DNA from: Nitrosomonas aestuarii
GTDB taxonomy: Bacteria; Pseudomonadota; Gammaproteobacteria; Burkholderiales; Nitrosomonadaceae
Direction of reading: 5' to 3'
Length of the DNA: 64,000 nucleotides
Assembly: GCF_003046585.1 (NCBI RefSeq)
Contig: NZ_QAAE01000008.1
Coordinates: 91,309 to 155,308, forward strand
Part shown: piece by piece, positions 54,885 through 63,935 of the stretch
How positions within the stretch are numbered: position 1 is the stretch's first letter
Layout of the letters: the number at the start of each line of letters is the position of its first letter
Translations under genes and position numbers: made by a program
The notes under the pieces: model-generated
Database searches by the model: none
Told to the model about the DNA's origin: nothing
Seen by the model: the letters and a program-made list of their open reading frames with translations, nothing else

Positions 54885-55607
54885 ATGACACGCAGCCATA
54901 ACCGTAACGCCTCGCAGATCCGCCCCGTCAAAATAACACGCCACTATACCAAACATGCCGACGGCGCAGTACTTATCGAAAGTGGTGATACAAAAATAAT
55001 CTGTACAGCAAGCATCAGCGAAAAAGTGCCACCCTTTTTAAAAGGTAAGAATCAGGGTTGGCTGACCGCAGAATACGGCATGCTTCCGTGTTCTACGAAT
55101 GAACGCATGTTACGTGAAGCAGCGCGTGGAAAACAGAGTGGGCGAACCATGGAAATTCAGCGTCTGATAGGTCGCTCCCTGCGTGCGATTATTGATTTAA
55201 CCATGCTGGGTGAACGCACCATACAAATTGACTGCGATGTTATTCAAGCCGATGGCGGCACCCGGACAGCAAGTATTACTGGTGCATTTGTCGCTTTACA
55301 TGACGCCGTTGAAAGTCTTTTATATCAACAGCTTATAGAAACAACACCGATACTTGATCATATCGCCGCTGTCTCGGTAGGAATTTCTCAGGGAATGCCG
55401 GTACTGGATCTCGATTATCAGGAAGACTCAACCTGTGATACCGACATGAATGTCATTATGACCGGCAATGCCGGAATTGTGGAAATACAGGGAACAGCTG
55501 AAGGTATCTCTTTTACACGCAGCGAATTGAATCAAATGCTGGATCTTGCAGAAGCAGGCATCCAGGAATTAATATTAATCCAGAAAACCGCACTAGGCGT
55601 CCATTAA
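54885..55607 (+). CDS. rph: RNase PH
   Basis: The protein has 240 residues from the ATG at 54885, the family length. '[38 protein letters not shown]', '[32 protein letters not shown]' and '[24 protein letters not shown]' are diagnostic. It trims tRNA 3' ends using phosphate. The frame is open further upstream, inside map, but those residues are not family-like. rdgB follows after 5 bases. Confidence 0.96.
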   Translation: MTRSHNRNASQIRPVKITRHYTKHADGAVLIESGDTKIICTASISEKVPPFLKGKNQGWLTAEYGMLPCSTNERMLREAARGKQSGRTMEIQRLIGRSLRAIIDLTMLGERTIQIDCDVIQADGGTRTASITGAFVALHDAVESLLYQQLIETTPILDHIAAVSVGISQGMPVLDLDYQEDSTCDTDMNVIMTGNAGIVEIQGTAEGISFTRSELNQMLDLAEAGIQELILIQKTALGVH

Positions 55608-55612
55608 ATTCA

Positions 55613-56206
55613 ATGCATAACTTGAGCAAGCTGGTGATCGCCAGCGGAAACAAAGGTAAATTACATGAAATTAACACCCTTCTTGAACCGCTCAGCATTG
55701 AGGTATTGCCGCAATCTGTTTTCAACACACCTGAAGTCGCAGAACCCCACGCAACATTTATAGAAAATGCGCTAGCAAAAGCAAGACATGCTTGCCATCA
55801 CACTGGATTACCCGCTCTGGCAGATGACTCCGGTATTTGTGTTAATGCATTGAAAGGAGCTCCAGGTGTTTTTTCAGCGCGTTACGCAGGCGAACCCAAA
55901 TCAGATCAACGCAATAACCAGAAACTGGTTGAAGCATTAAACAAAGAATCCGATCGCAGCGCATATTATTATTGCGTCATTGTTCTGTTACACCATACTG
56001 ACGACCCACAACCCATAATCGCAGAAGGATTATGGCACGGCGAAATTATTTCAGAAGCGCGTGGCGAGAGTGGGTTTGGCTATGATCCCTATTTTCTTGT
56101 CCCAGCGCTCGGCAAAACAGCTGCAGAACTAAACACAGACGAAAAAAACAAGATAAGTCACCGAGGCCAGGCACTAGTACAGTTATTGAAACATTTACAA
56201 CCATAA
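55613..56206 (+). CDS. rdgB: XTP/dITP diphosphatase (RdgB/HAM1)
   Basis: The protein has 197 residues. 'VIASGNKGKLHEINTLLEPL', 'TFIENALAKARHACHHTGLPALADDSGICVNALKGAPGVFSARYAG' and 'ARGESGFGYDPYFLVP' are diagnostic. It destroys non-canonical purine nucleotides. It is 5 bases after rph in the map-rph-rdgB unit, a common proteobacterial order. Confidence 0.96.
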   Translation: MHNLSKLVIASGNKGKLHEINTLLEPLSIEVLPQSVFNTPEVAEPHATFIENALAKARHACHHTGLPALADDSGICVNALKGAPGVFSARYAGEPKSDQRNNQKLVEALNKESDRSAYYYCVIVLLHHTDDPQPIIAEGLWHGEIISEARGESGFGYDPYFLVPALGKTAAELNTDEKNKISHRGQALVQLLKHLQP

Positions 56207-56308
56207 AACATTGAGAGCTGATAAATGCACACACCGTTTTATGAATCAGCCCTCAGTAGCTACTAAGCAACCAAACCTGGTCCGCAATAATTTACCATCA
56301 AATGTTGT

Positions 56309-57259
56309 CTACCTGAGGCTCAAACTGTTTTGAGTCAATATCGCTAAAGAAACCTCACTGACCCGTTTGGCAAAAAGGTCGATCAGGCTCTCACGCGTTG
56401 AATAATTGACAATTTCTTCAGCTTTTATCACTTCACGCGCCACGTATTCGGCACTGCCCATTTCATCCGCCAACCCAAGTTCAATACTTTTCTGTCCCGT
56501 CCATATCACCCCACTATAAATTTCTGGAGCATCTTTCAGACGGTCACCCCTGCCTTGCTGCACAACACCGATGAACTGTTCATGTATTTCGCTCAACAAA
56601 CCGGTTGCATGTTCACGTTGCTTAGGATCTAAAGGAGTAAACGGATCCAAAAAACCTTTATGTTCCCCAGCAGTTAACAGTCGCCGCTCGATACCGAGTT
56701 TATCAAGCGTACCGGTAAAGCCGAAACCGTCCATCAGTACACCAATCGAACCGACAAGACTAGCTTTATCCACAAAAATTTTGTCAGCCGCAGCTGCAAC
56801 ATAGTAACCGCCTGAAGCACAAACATCACCAATTACCGCATACAGTGGAATGTCAGGATAGTCTGCGCGCAACCGGCGTATTTCGTCATTGATATAACCT
56901 GCCTGAACAGGACTGCCACCAGGACTGTTAATACGCAATATAACACCCTGAGTACCTTTGTCCTTAAAAGCTGATCTTAAACTCGAATTAATATTGGCAG
57001 CGCTGTTGACGCTATCAGGCATGATCATGCCATTCAGGTCAATAACAGCAGTATGTTTATCCGAAATCCTGACAGACGAATCTCCAAGCCAGTCTGTAGC
57101 CGCAAAAAAAATCAGAAAAAGATATATAAAAGTAAGCGATTTGAAAAAAATGCCCCAAACTCGAGTCCGCCGCTGTTCCCGCAAGGCTGCAAAAGCTAGT
57201 CCTTCAATTAACTGTCGTTCCCATTCTGGATTGACAGGTTTTTTTTCATCATCGGCCAT
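56309..57259 (-). CDS. sppA: Signal peptide peptidase SppA (short form)
   Basis: The protein has 316 residues. A single membrane segment (about 42-62) is followed by the S49 protease domain: 'GVILRINSPGGSPVQAGYINDEIRRL', 'AVIGDVCASGGYYVAAAADKI' with the catalytic Ser, and 'VGSIGVLMDGFGF'. It degrades cleaved signal peptides in the periplasmic side of the membrane. It is convergent with rdgB. Confidence 0.93.
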   Translation of the reverse strand: MADDEKKPVNPEWERQLIEGLAFAALREQRRTRVWGIFFKSLTFIYLFLIFFAATDWLGDSSVRISDKHTAVIDLNGMIMPDSVNSAANINSSLRSAFKDKGTQGVILRINSPGGSPVQAGYINDEIRRLRADYPDIPLYAVIGDVCASGGYYVAAAADKIFVDKASLVGSIGVLMDGFGFTGTLDKLGIERRLLTAGEHKGFLDPFTPLDPKQREHATGLLSEIHEQFIGVVQQGRGDRLKDAPEIYSGVIWTGQKSIELGLADEMGSAEYVAREVIKAEEIVNYSTRESLIDLFAKRVSEVSLAILTQNSLSLR

Positions 57260-57575
57260 AAATTATTATTCATCCTCCAAATTTATAAAATAGATTAAAA
57301 AACTATACAGTAATTTCAAATCAACCAAATTGTTATTATAGAGAATGAGAAAACAAATTAATTCCCTTTTTAACTTACTTTTATACGTTAATTGTTAAGC
57401 CGCCAAACGATCAGATAATAGAAATTCTCCCATTATTACAATCTGTACTTATGTTTTTAATAAAACATTTCCCATCAATGACTATCTTGGCGACAAAACT
57501 CCAAAATGGATCTTCTATCAAACGCAAGTTCATTCAAGGTAAAATACTCAGTAGTTTAACAAACCCAGAACTCCA
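57260..57575. other. Divergent intergenic region, sppA / EVE protein
   Basis: AT-rich DNA of about 316 bases with no reading frame, hairpin or operator that I can support. Promoters for sppA and the EVE-domain gene must lie here. Confidence 0.4.
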
Positions 57576-58037
57576 ATGCGCTACTGGCTGTTTAAATCAG
57601 AGCCCAACAAATTCAGCATCGATGATTTAGCTGCTTCGTCTGATCAGACAACCGCGTGGGACGGTGTACGTAATTATCAGGCACGTAATTTTATGTGGAA
57701 ACAAATGAATATCGGAGATCAAGCATTTTTTTATCATTCCTGTTGTCCACAGCCTGGGATTACCGGCATGGCGGAAGTCACCAGGCCCGCCTACCCCGAC
57801 GCCACGCAATTTGATTCTAAAAGCAGATACCACGACCCTAAAGCCAACCTGGAAAATCCACGCTGGTTTAACGTTGAAATCACGCTCATACAAAAAACAC
57901 GCTTATTGACTATTAAAGAATTACGCCAGTATCCGGAATTAAAGCGTATGCGAATTCTACAGCCAGGCAATCGCTTATCCATTACGCCTGTCGATCCAGA
58001 TGAATGGCAGTTTATTCTAAGAATTTTAAAGGCATAA
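57576..58037 (+). CDS. EVE-domain protein
   Basis: The protein has 153 residues. 'MRYWLFKSEPNKFSIDDLAA', 'TAWDGVRNYQARNFMWKQMNIGDQAFFYHS' and 'ITGMAEVTRPAYPDATQFDSKSRYHDPKA' are the EVE (thymocyte nuclear protein 1) signature. EVE domains belong to the PUA-like fold and bind modified bases in DNA or RNA. The gene is 10 bases upstream of the TauE/SafE gene, so they may be co-transcribed. No restriction or modification genes are next to it. Confidence 0.94.
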   Translation: MRYWLFKSEPNKFSIDDLAASSDQTTAWDGVRNYQARNFMWKQMNIGDQAFFYHSCCPQPGITGMAEVTRPAYPDATQFDSKSRYHDPKANLENPRWFNVEITLIQKTRLLTIKELRQYPELKRMRILQPGNRLSITPVDPDEWQFILRILKA

Positions 58038-58047
58038 TCCACATTAA

Positions 58048-58875
58048 ATGGAATGGTGGCTCATTTATTTACTGCTGGGTGCCATTGTTGGATTTTTTGC
58101 CGGCTTACTCGGGATTGGCGGCGGACTCATAATTGTCCCTACACTCACACTCATTTTCACCGTACAGGATTTTCCACCGGAAAGCATTTTTCATCTGGCA
58201 CTGGGCACAACCATGGCCACCATTATTTTCACTTCCGCGTCCAGCTTATACATACACAACAAGCATGAAGCTGTTAAATGGGAAATATTCAAATACATGA
58301 CGCCCGGCATCGTGGTGGGAACGCTGAGTGGAACAGTATTGGCCGGAACACTTTCTAGCTTGATTCTGCGCATCATCTTCATCCTGTTTATTTTTTATGC
58401 CGCAACAAAAATGCTGTTAAAACTGATCTTAAAATCAAGATCAAAGCGAGAACCACATTCAAACAAGCACCCCAGTCTTCCTACCAAGCCTGCTCTTTTT
58501 GCCGCCGGCGGAATAATCGGTGCAGTATCCAGCCTGGTCGCCATCGGGGGCGGGCTTTTGACAATCCCCTTTTTAACAGCATGTAATATCAAACTCCAGC
58601 ACGCTATCGGCACAGCTGCTGCTATTGGTTTTCCTATCGCTGTTGCGGGAACAACCGGATATATTTTGAATGGATTCATGCAACTGCAACCCCTGCCGGA
58701 GGATAGCCTTGGATACGTCTACCTGCCTGCACTAGGTTGGCTGGTGCTGGCCAGTATGCTCACAGCGCCGCTTGGCGCGAGAACAACACACTCCACACAA
58801 GCTGCCACACTCGAGAAGATTTTTGTCATACTGCTATATTGTCTGGCCGGAAAAATGCTATTAGATTTATTTTAG
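58048..58875 (+). CDS. TauE/SafE family sulfite/organosulfonate exporter-like protein
   Basis: The protein has 275 residues. Eight or so membrane segments and the glycine-rich 'LGIGGGLIIVPTL' and 'AIGGGLLTIPFL' repeats are typical of the TauE/SafE (DUF81) family, usually exporters of sulfite or sulfur compounds. A basic segment near residues 130-142 ('LKSRSKREPHSNKHP') is the central cytoplasmic loop. The substrate is not determinable. Confidence 0.93.
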   Translation: MEWWLIYLLLGAIVGFFAGLLGIGGGLIIVPTLTLIFTVQDFPPESIFHLALGTTMATIIFTSASSLYIHNKHEAVKWEIFKYMTPGIVVGTLSGTVLAGTLSSLILRIIFILFIFYAATKMLLKLILKSRSKREPHSNKHPSLPTKPALFAAGGIIGAVSSLVAIGGGLLTIPFLTACNIKLQHAIGTAAAIGFPIAVAGTTGYILNGFMQLQPLPEDSLGYVYLPALGWLVLASMLTAPLGARTTHSTQAATLEKIFVILLYCLAGKMLLDLF

Positions 58876-59351
58876 TTTGTGTTTATCGATATACATCCAT
58901 GTATGGTCAGTTGAGTATTAACCGAGCATAACAGTGGATGACCCACTATGCTTGTATGCTCTACTTAACGCACCAAAGCGCTATGTTCAATCCTGTTCTC
59001 ACTGCACAAGACTGTCAGCATGAACTGTACAATTAGCTGCAACATCGCATCTCCTCGGTTACAATTCAAATACGGTAAATCACGCTCTTACTGCTGACTA
59101 AAACCTATGAAATCCGGCATCTGTCTCATCACATCCATACCACCCCAGGTTGTAACTTCTTTGCCGGCAACTATCTCTCAAATGAAAAATGCCGATTGAA
59201 AAAGAAAAGCACAGGCTTAGTGTATATTCAACAATGAATACAGAGACAGCAATCTGTCAACCCGGCTGATATAGGAACAAATTTTATCAGTACATCCATG
59301 CGTTCTATACAAACATGCCATCATCCCCGCCCATTTTCACAGGAGACAACT
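58876..59351. other. Intergenic region after the TauE/SafE gene
   Basis: About 475 bases with no supported gene. The region upstream of 59352 holds the promoter for the small secreted protein; ACAGGAGACAACT is the ribosome site directly before its ATG. Confidence 0.4.
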
Positions 59352-59696
59352 ATGAAAAAGAACTTTCTCATTATGATTATTTTATCGCTGACACACACCG
59401 CCAGTAACGCCGGCACACTCATTGACGGCATCTGGTCGCCAGCGAATTGTGGCGAAAAACCCGAGCCGCCTGCTATCGATGTAACCAGTGCAGAAAATTT
59501 CAATCGAAGCGTTGAAGCGATCAACGAATGGCAAGACCGCGCGCTGGCATATAATTCCTGCCTGATCAAGGAAGCGAATACCGACAATGATCTAATCGCC
59601 AAAACGGCCAATGACACGCAAGCTGAATTTCGGAAAACCATAGACCGGATCAGCTCCGAAGCGGAAAAAGCCAGAGATAAGATCGATAGCAGATAA
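59352..59696 (+). CDS. Small secreted protein of unknown function
   Basis: The protein has 114 residues from the ATG at 59352, supported by AGGAG six bases upstream. A signal peptide (about 1-19, ending 'SNAG') is followed by 'WSPANCGEKPEPPAIDV' and a long helical stretch (about 45-110) rich in Ala, Glu, Asp and Lys ('SVEAINEWQDRALAYNSCLIKEANTDNDLIAKTANDTQ'). Two cysteines may form a disulfide. I recognise no family. It sits upstream of the FecI gene but with its own ribosome site. Confidence 0.65.
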   Translation: MKKNFLIMIILSLTHTASNAGTLIDGIWSPANCGEKPEPPAIDVTSAENFNRSVEAINEWQDRALAYNSCLIKEANTDNDLIAKTANDTQAEFRKTIDRISSEAEKARDKIDSR

Positions 59697-59764
59697 AAAA
59701 TCAAAAACGAATCCTGAACATTTATTGGGCTTAACGCAGATACAATTGCGTACTGTCCAGTAGC

Positions 59765-59789
59765 GGAGTGCGACAATATGTCGCATTCC
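59765..59789. terminator. Hairpin between the secreted-protein gene and fecI
   Basis: GGAGTGCGACA (59765-59775) pairs with TGTCGCATTCC (59779-59789), 11 bases with one wobble and a 3-base loop. It may be a terminator for the upstream gene or a regulatory stem for fecI. No T-run follows. Confidence 0.45.
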
Positions 59790-59853
59790 ATTCCGCTTTA
59801 CTGTCAAGCATAATCCGGTTGCATTAAGCGAAGCCACCATATCAACCGAATTA

Positions 59854-60357
59854 ATGAACCCCTCTCTCTTACTCACCAATATCTATCTGCGTCATGTTGG
59901 TGAGTTACGCGCTTTTCTTTTCAGGCACGTGGGTTGTCATGAAGTTGCAGCGGAATTGACGCAGGAAACATTTATCCGGATCATGGGTTATCAGACCGGC
60001 GACCCACTACACAATATCCGTGCGATGCTATACCGCATCGCCGGGAATCTTGCAATTGATTATCATCGCTTGCAAGTGAAACATTCAAAACACATCAGCA
60101 TTGATGAACTGCCAGAGCATGAACAGCCGTTAAACGACGCATCCGATCCTGCTCGCATTGCAAGTGCGCGTCAAACACTAGAAAAACTCTGTGTCGTTAT
60201 CGAGGCATTGCCTCCGCAATGTCATCGCGCATTTGTGCTGCATAAATTTGATGGTTATTCACACGCTCAAATTGCCGCAAAACTCGGTATCTCTCGCAAC
60301 GCTGTTGAAAAACTGCTGATCCATGCACTAGTGCGCTTACGTCAGGTATTGCTCTAA
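59854..60357 (+). CDS. fecI: FecI-like ECF sigma factor
   Basis: The protein has 167 residues. Region 2 is 'LRAFLFRHVGCHEVAAELTQETFIRIM' and 'NIRAMLYRIAGNLAIDYHR'; region 4 is 'LPPQCHRAFVLHKFDGYSHAQIAAKLGISRNAVEKLLIHALVRLR'. It belongs to the iron-starvation ECF sigma group that turns on a TonB receptor gene after FecR signalling. It is 8 bases upstream of fecR. Symbol by family. Confidence 0.93.
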   Translation: MNPSLLLTNIYLRHVGELRAFLFRHVGCHEVAAELTQETFIRIMGYQTGDPLHNIRAMLYRIAGNLAIDYHRLQVKHSKHISIDELPEHEQPLNDASDPARIASARQTLEKLCVVIEALPPQCHRAFVLHKFDGYSHAQIAAKLGISRNAVEKLLIHALVRLRQVLL

Positions 60358-60365
60358 CCGACGCC

Positions 60366-61310
60366 ATGGAAAAACCGCAGCAAACTGAACAAACGCGATT
60401 CGAAGTTGAAGAAAATTCACTGACCGAGCAGGCGGCAGCCTGGTTTTTGCGCATACAGCAAAGTGATCACAATCACGCCGAGCAAAAGACCTTTGAGGCA
60501 TGGCTGGCACAAAGCGAAGCGCATCGTGCGGAGTATCAGCAATATGTCCGGCTATGGCAAAACCTTGACCAACTGGAGGAGCGGAAGCCTCAAAAAAAAC
60601 GTCATTCCACTATTGTGGGAATCATTTTAATCATGGTCATGTTCAGCGCATTGCATTGGCTTGTACATTATGAAGAAGTCATCATAACGGCGATAGGCGA
60701 ACGTGAACAAATCAAACTGGCAGACGGCACCACCATCGACATCAATACGAACACAAAACTGCGGCTGGCATTATTCGGACTAACCCGAAAAGTGACCATA
60801 GAACACGGCGAAGCTTTATTCAAGATCGGCAATGAGCGCTTGCGTACGTTTGAAGTGTATGCGGGAAACGGTACGATACGGGATATCGGCACCGAATTCA
60901 ATGTCAACCTGGAAAAGGATAAAACGACTGTTGCAGTGCTTGAAGGTGCTGTTGAAATAAGTCTGGACGATTTGCTCTTTCCTTCAGCAATCATTCAGAG
61001 CGGACAGCAACTGTCCTACTCGAAACATGGATTGTCGGACACTCTCCGGACGGATACCGGAACCGTGGCCGCCTGGCGTAAAAACAGGCTGGTTTTCCGG
61101 GATACGCCGCTGAGCGAAGTCGTCCAACAGATCAACCGTTATCACATTCGCCCGGTCAGGCTGATTGATACGCAATTAAACACCCTGAGAGTCAGCGGGG
61201 AATTCAATGCAACAGACCGGGACGGTTTGGTCCGGGCATTGAAAACATTGTTTCCACTGCAAAGCAGCGAACTTGACGACATGACTGTACTGCACGTCGA
61301 GAAACAATAG
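60366..61310 (+). CDS. fecR: FecR-like anti-sigma/sensor protein
   Basis: The protein has 314 residues. N-terminal 'TEQAAAWFLRIQQSDHNHAEQKTFEAWLAQSEAHRAEYQQYVRLW' is the anti-sigma domain. One membrane segment (about 80-100) follows, then the periplasmic FecR domain 'GEREQIKLADGTTIDINTNTKLRLA' and a C-terminal STN-like segment ('PLSEVVQQINRYHIRPVRLID'). It relays a signal from a TonB receptor to the sigma factor. The expected receptor is not adjacent; an ars unit in the opposite direction comes first. Confidence 0.93.
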   Translation: MEKPQQTEQTRFEVEENSLTEQAAAWFLRIQQSDHNHAEQKTFEAWLAQSEAHRAEYQQYVRLWQNLDQLEERKPQKKRHSTIVGIILIMVMFSALHWLVHYEEVIITAIGEREQIKLADGTTIDINTNTKLRLALFGLTRKVTIEHGEALFKIGNERLRTFEVYAGNGTIRDIGTEFNVNLEKDKTTVAVLEGAVEISLDDLLFPSAIIQSGQQLSYSKHGLSDTLRTDTGTVAAWRKNRLVFRDTPLSEVVQQINRYHIRPVRLIDTQLNTLRVSGEFNATDRDGLVRALKTLFPLQSSELDDMTVLHVEKQ

Positions 61311-61371
61311 CTCGATCAAGGGACTACAAGCCCAAACCCTGGAAATTTGTCCAGTTCATTAAAATCGACGG

Positions 61372-61659
61372 CTACTCCAAATCAATTCCTGCCAGAATGG
61401 CGTCCAAGTCGATCGGGTTTTGCTTGTTCCGAAATGCATAGTGCCAGGGGAATCTAGATGCCTCCACGTCGCTGGTGAGAATCGCCTGAGCAAGGCTACC
61501 CTTTTCATTGCCAGTTGCCAGTTGCCAGATTACGGCCAAAGCCATTTTCCGCCTGAAGGCGGGGGTTTTAGACCAATAAGCATGACAATAAGCAATACAT
61601 GCATGATCAGACCGCGCAACAAGATCCGGCTTTGACAGGAACTGGCGTGTCCTGACCAA
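61372..61659 (-). CDS. Possible small protein overlapping the arsI end
   Basis: A 95-codon frame overlaps the arsI 3' end by 53 bases in another frame. It contains 'WHYAFRNKQNPIDLDAILAGIDLE' and no motif I recognise. Overlap, lack of a ribosome site and a nearby hairpin with a GGTTTTAGACC flank suggest it may be remnant DNA rather than a gene. Confidence 0.25.
   Translation of the reverse strand: MVRTRQFLSKPDLVARSDHACIAYCHAYWSKTPAFRRKMALAVIWQLATGNEKGSLAQAILTSDVEASRFPWHYAFRNKQNPIDLDAILAGIDLE
61549..61576 (+). repeat. Hairpin with IS200/IS605-like flank
   Basis: CCGCC-TGAA-GGCGG (61549-61562) is followed by GGGTTTTAGACC. Similar hairpins with a trailing GGTTTTA-type sequence occur at ends of IS200/IS605 elements. 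No transposase or TnpB gene remains here, so this is at most a footprint. Confidence 0.25.
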
Positions 61660-62026
61660 ATGTCGGGATTGTCGTCAGCGAATGAAATACTTCCCACGCG
61701 ATACCTTGCGGATCAATCGTCCAATATTTATTCGATGTGGCATAACAGCACTGCGCACTTTTTTGCTCAGTGGCAGGCAACTCTGCTTGGGCAATACGTT
61801 GATTCATTTCATTTAACGCTTCGTTGGAATCTACTTGAATTCCCACATGATCCAAACCTGATTTCGTACCCCTTGCAGATATTGCGAAATTAATAAACGG
61901 ATCATCCAGCATCCATTTGGCGTAATCAGTTTTGGTGATAGCGGGATCGACACCGAATAATGCAGAATAAAAACGGATGTTATCCTGAAAATTATCGACG
62001 GCGATATGTACATGAAAACGTTTCAT
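61607..62026 (-). CDS. arsI: ArsI/CadI-type vicinal oxygen chelate protein
   Basis: The protein has 139 residues. 'MKRFHVHIAVDNFQDNIRFYSALFGVDPAITKTDYAKWMLDDPFINFAISAR' and 'LDHVGIQVDS' are VOC-family. The vicinal cysteine pair in 'SAQCCYATSNKYWTIDPQGIAWEVF' and the C-terminal 'SCC' are typical of ArsI, which cleaves C-As bonds in methylarsenite. It follows arsR by 42 bases in the same direction. No arsenic efflux or reductase gene is near. Confidence 0.9.
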   Translation of the reverse strand: MKRFHVHIAVDNFQDNIRFYSALFGVDPAITKTDYAKWMLDDPFINFAISARGTKSGLDHVGIQVDSNEALNEMNQRIAQAELPATEQKSAQCCYATSNKYWTIDPQGIAWEVFHSLTTIPTFGQDTPVPVKAGSCCAV

Positions 62027-62068
62027 AATGTTGTCTCCTTTGGTTAGATAAACAGGAAAAAATAAATT

Positions 62069-62398
62069 TTAACTATTCTTATCATCACAGCAAACTGCAG
62101 TAGAATCACATGCAATACCGGCACAACAATTTTCTGTAAGATAGCCCATCAGTGCATTCATTGTTGCGAAATTTGCCGAGTAATAGATAAAGCGGCTTTT
62201 CTGCCGGGCAATGATCAACTCTGCATGGGCCAACTCTTTCAGATGAAAGGATAGCGTTGCATTTGGAATTCTTAACTCCTTTGCAAGCTGGCCTGCCGTG
62301 AGTCCTGGTTCTCCAACTTGAACCAGGACTCGGAATATCGTTAAGCGTGTTTCCTGGGCTAATGCAGCAAGCCCTTTAATAGCAATATTCATTTCCAT
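62069..62398 (-). CDS. arsR: Arsenical-resistance repressor, ArsR family
   Basis: The protein has 109 residues from the ATG at 62398. 'MNIAIKGLAALAQETRLTIFRVLVQ', 'LTAGQLAKELRIPNATLSFHLKELAHAELI' are the winged-helix domain. The C-terminal cysteines Cys91, Cys92 and Cys97 ('ENCCAGIAC') are like the As(III) site of Acidithiobacillus-type ArsR. I prefer this start over a frame beginning at 62494 because the promoter lies inside that longer frame. The ATG at 62392 is also possible. It controls arsI and itself. Confidence 0.92.
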   Translation of the reverse strand: MEMNIAIKGLAALAQETRLTIFRVLVQVGEPGLTAGQLAKELRIPNATLSFHLKELAHAELIIARQKSRFIYYSANFATMNALMGYLTENCCAGIACDSTAVCCDDKNS

Positions 62399-62433
62399 AT
62401 TTCCACTGTATTGGAAATATGGATACTTGTCAA
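62394..62433 (-). promoter_or_regulatory. arsR promoter with perfect inverted-repeat operator
   Basis: Minus strand: TTGACA (62433-62428), 17-base spacer, TACAGT (62410-62405). A perfect 12-base inverted repeat, TCCATATTTCCA (62394-62405) and TGGAAATATGGA (62412-62423) with a 6-base spacer, covers the -10 and spacer. The expected transcription start falls on or next to the ATG at 62398, implying a leaderless or nearly leaderless message. Confidence 0.8.
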
Positions 62434-62972
62434 TCTTTTTAAAAAATACTTCACATAATCCATGATGGTTTAAAACGGATAAGATTGTTTCCAACTACTA
62501 ATAAAGTAACAAAGCTTATACGCATCTATTCGCTGGTGAGTAGCATCGATGAAAGCACTCAGCCCATGAGAAAGGCTACACCTATCATGGAACCTGCCGG
62601 GCTAGATTTAAAAGACATCACTTAGCTACGTTTTTTCAAAAACGCTTATTACGACTTCAATATTCTTTTCGTCAAACATCTCCATTTTGGCAGGGATTGA
62701 CTGGGACTATCCGCCGTTTTGGGCTTACCACCCCATCAACGCAGACTGAACGGTTACTGGTCTGTCAAAGCTTTTATATAGTAGCAGGCACAAGCTGCAC
62801 ACCTCACCGCAGTCCGCACGTTATGTGCCTGCTGCGACACGTTGTTAACACGATATAACTACAGCCGTCGATTATTTTCAACACCACATGTCAGGTGTTG
62901 CTCCCGGTTTTCGTCTTAATGGATATACCGGTTTCACTGGTTTATCCATAATTAAAAAAACAGGGAGAAATA
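62434..62972. other. Intergenic region between arsR promoter and TonB receptor
   Basis: No gene is supported. A 10-base inverted repeat, AGCAGGCACA (62783-62792) and TGTGCCTGCT (62824-62833), with a 31-base loop, and a smaller stem, CAACACC and GGTGTTG (62879-62900), are visible. No Fur box match was found before the receptor gene. The DNA may hold remnants of mobile elements. Confidence 0.45.
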
Positions 62973-63935
62973 ATGAACATTGTATTAAGGGCGTTTGTGC
63001 TGTTTTTTCTGCTCGCCGGACCCACGCAGGCGCAAAACCCAACACTGAATATCCCGGTACAGAATCTGCCGGATGCGCTACATAGTTTATCCAGCCAGAC
63101 CGGTATACAACTGCTGTTTAACGCCGAACAGATGCGCGGCATTCGTAGTCAGTCCGTTGACGGTGCAATGAACCCTGAAGCAGCGTTAAATCGTTTGTTA
63201 CAAGGCACGCCCTTTACCTTTGAAGCAAGCGGGACAAATACCTATGTGGTTAAAACTGCAGAAGACTCAGAGGAAACAACCAAATTGCCGGAAATTACCG
63301 TCACCAGCAATCTTGATTCCAATTCACCTTACAGCACGCAGTATAAAGTGCCCACAGCCTCCACTGCGACCAAAACCGAGACACCGGTCATGGAAACGCC
63401 GATGGCGATTCAGGTGGTACCCAAATCGGTATTGAATGATCAACAGGCGATTACACTGGAACAATCATTAAATAACGTCAGCGGCGTTTTTCCGCAACAA
63501 GGATTCGGCTTAGTTGAATCCTTTAATATTCGTGGATTTGAAACATTTGACTATTACCGTGACGGTGTACGTTTTCAATCCGCATTGACGCAAACCGGTC
63601 CAAGAGAAACCGCCAATCTGGAGCGAATTGAAGTGCTCAAAGGGCCGGCATCGATTCTGTTTGGAAGAATTCAACCGGGTGGCATGATTAATCTCGTTAC
63701 CAAGATGCCGCAGGCAACCCCATATTACTCGGTACAACAACAATTTGGTTCGTACAATACATTTCGTACCACGGTGGATGCCACGGGTGGTTTGAATCAG
63801 GATAATTCATTGTTATATCGTCTGAATTTTGCTTATGAAGATAAAGGCTCGTTTCGTCAATTTGTTGACAACAATCATTTCTTTCTGGCACCCGTATTGC
63901 AATGGTGTGATTACCAAGGGAAACTGTCGGTCTAA
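62973..63935 (+). pseudogene. TonB-dependent siderophore receptor with STN domain, truncated
   Basis: The reading frame has 320 residues. A signal peptide (about 1-21, 'PTQAQ') is followed by an STN domain ('LNIPVQNLPDALHSLSSQTGIQLLFNAEQM'), a plug with 'IQVVPKSVLNDQQAITLEQSLNNVSGV' and 'RIEVLKGPASILFGRIQPGGMINLVTK', and the first barrel strands ('YYSVQQQFGSYNTFRTTVDATGGLNQDNSLLYRLNFAYEDKGSFRQFVDNNHFFLAPVLQW'). Full receptors of this kind need roughly 700-800 residues; here a TAA stops it at 63933 and no frame downstream looks like barrel. It is likely broken, possibly by an insertion running off the window. The STN domain fits the FecIR pair at 59.8-61.3 kb. Confidence 0.75.

Noticed and set aside
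62399..62494. Extended N-terminus for ArsR from 62494
   Set aside because: A canonical promoter and operator lie inside this stretch, so it should not be translated.
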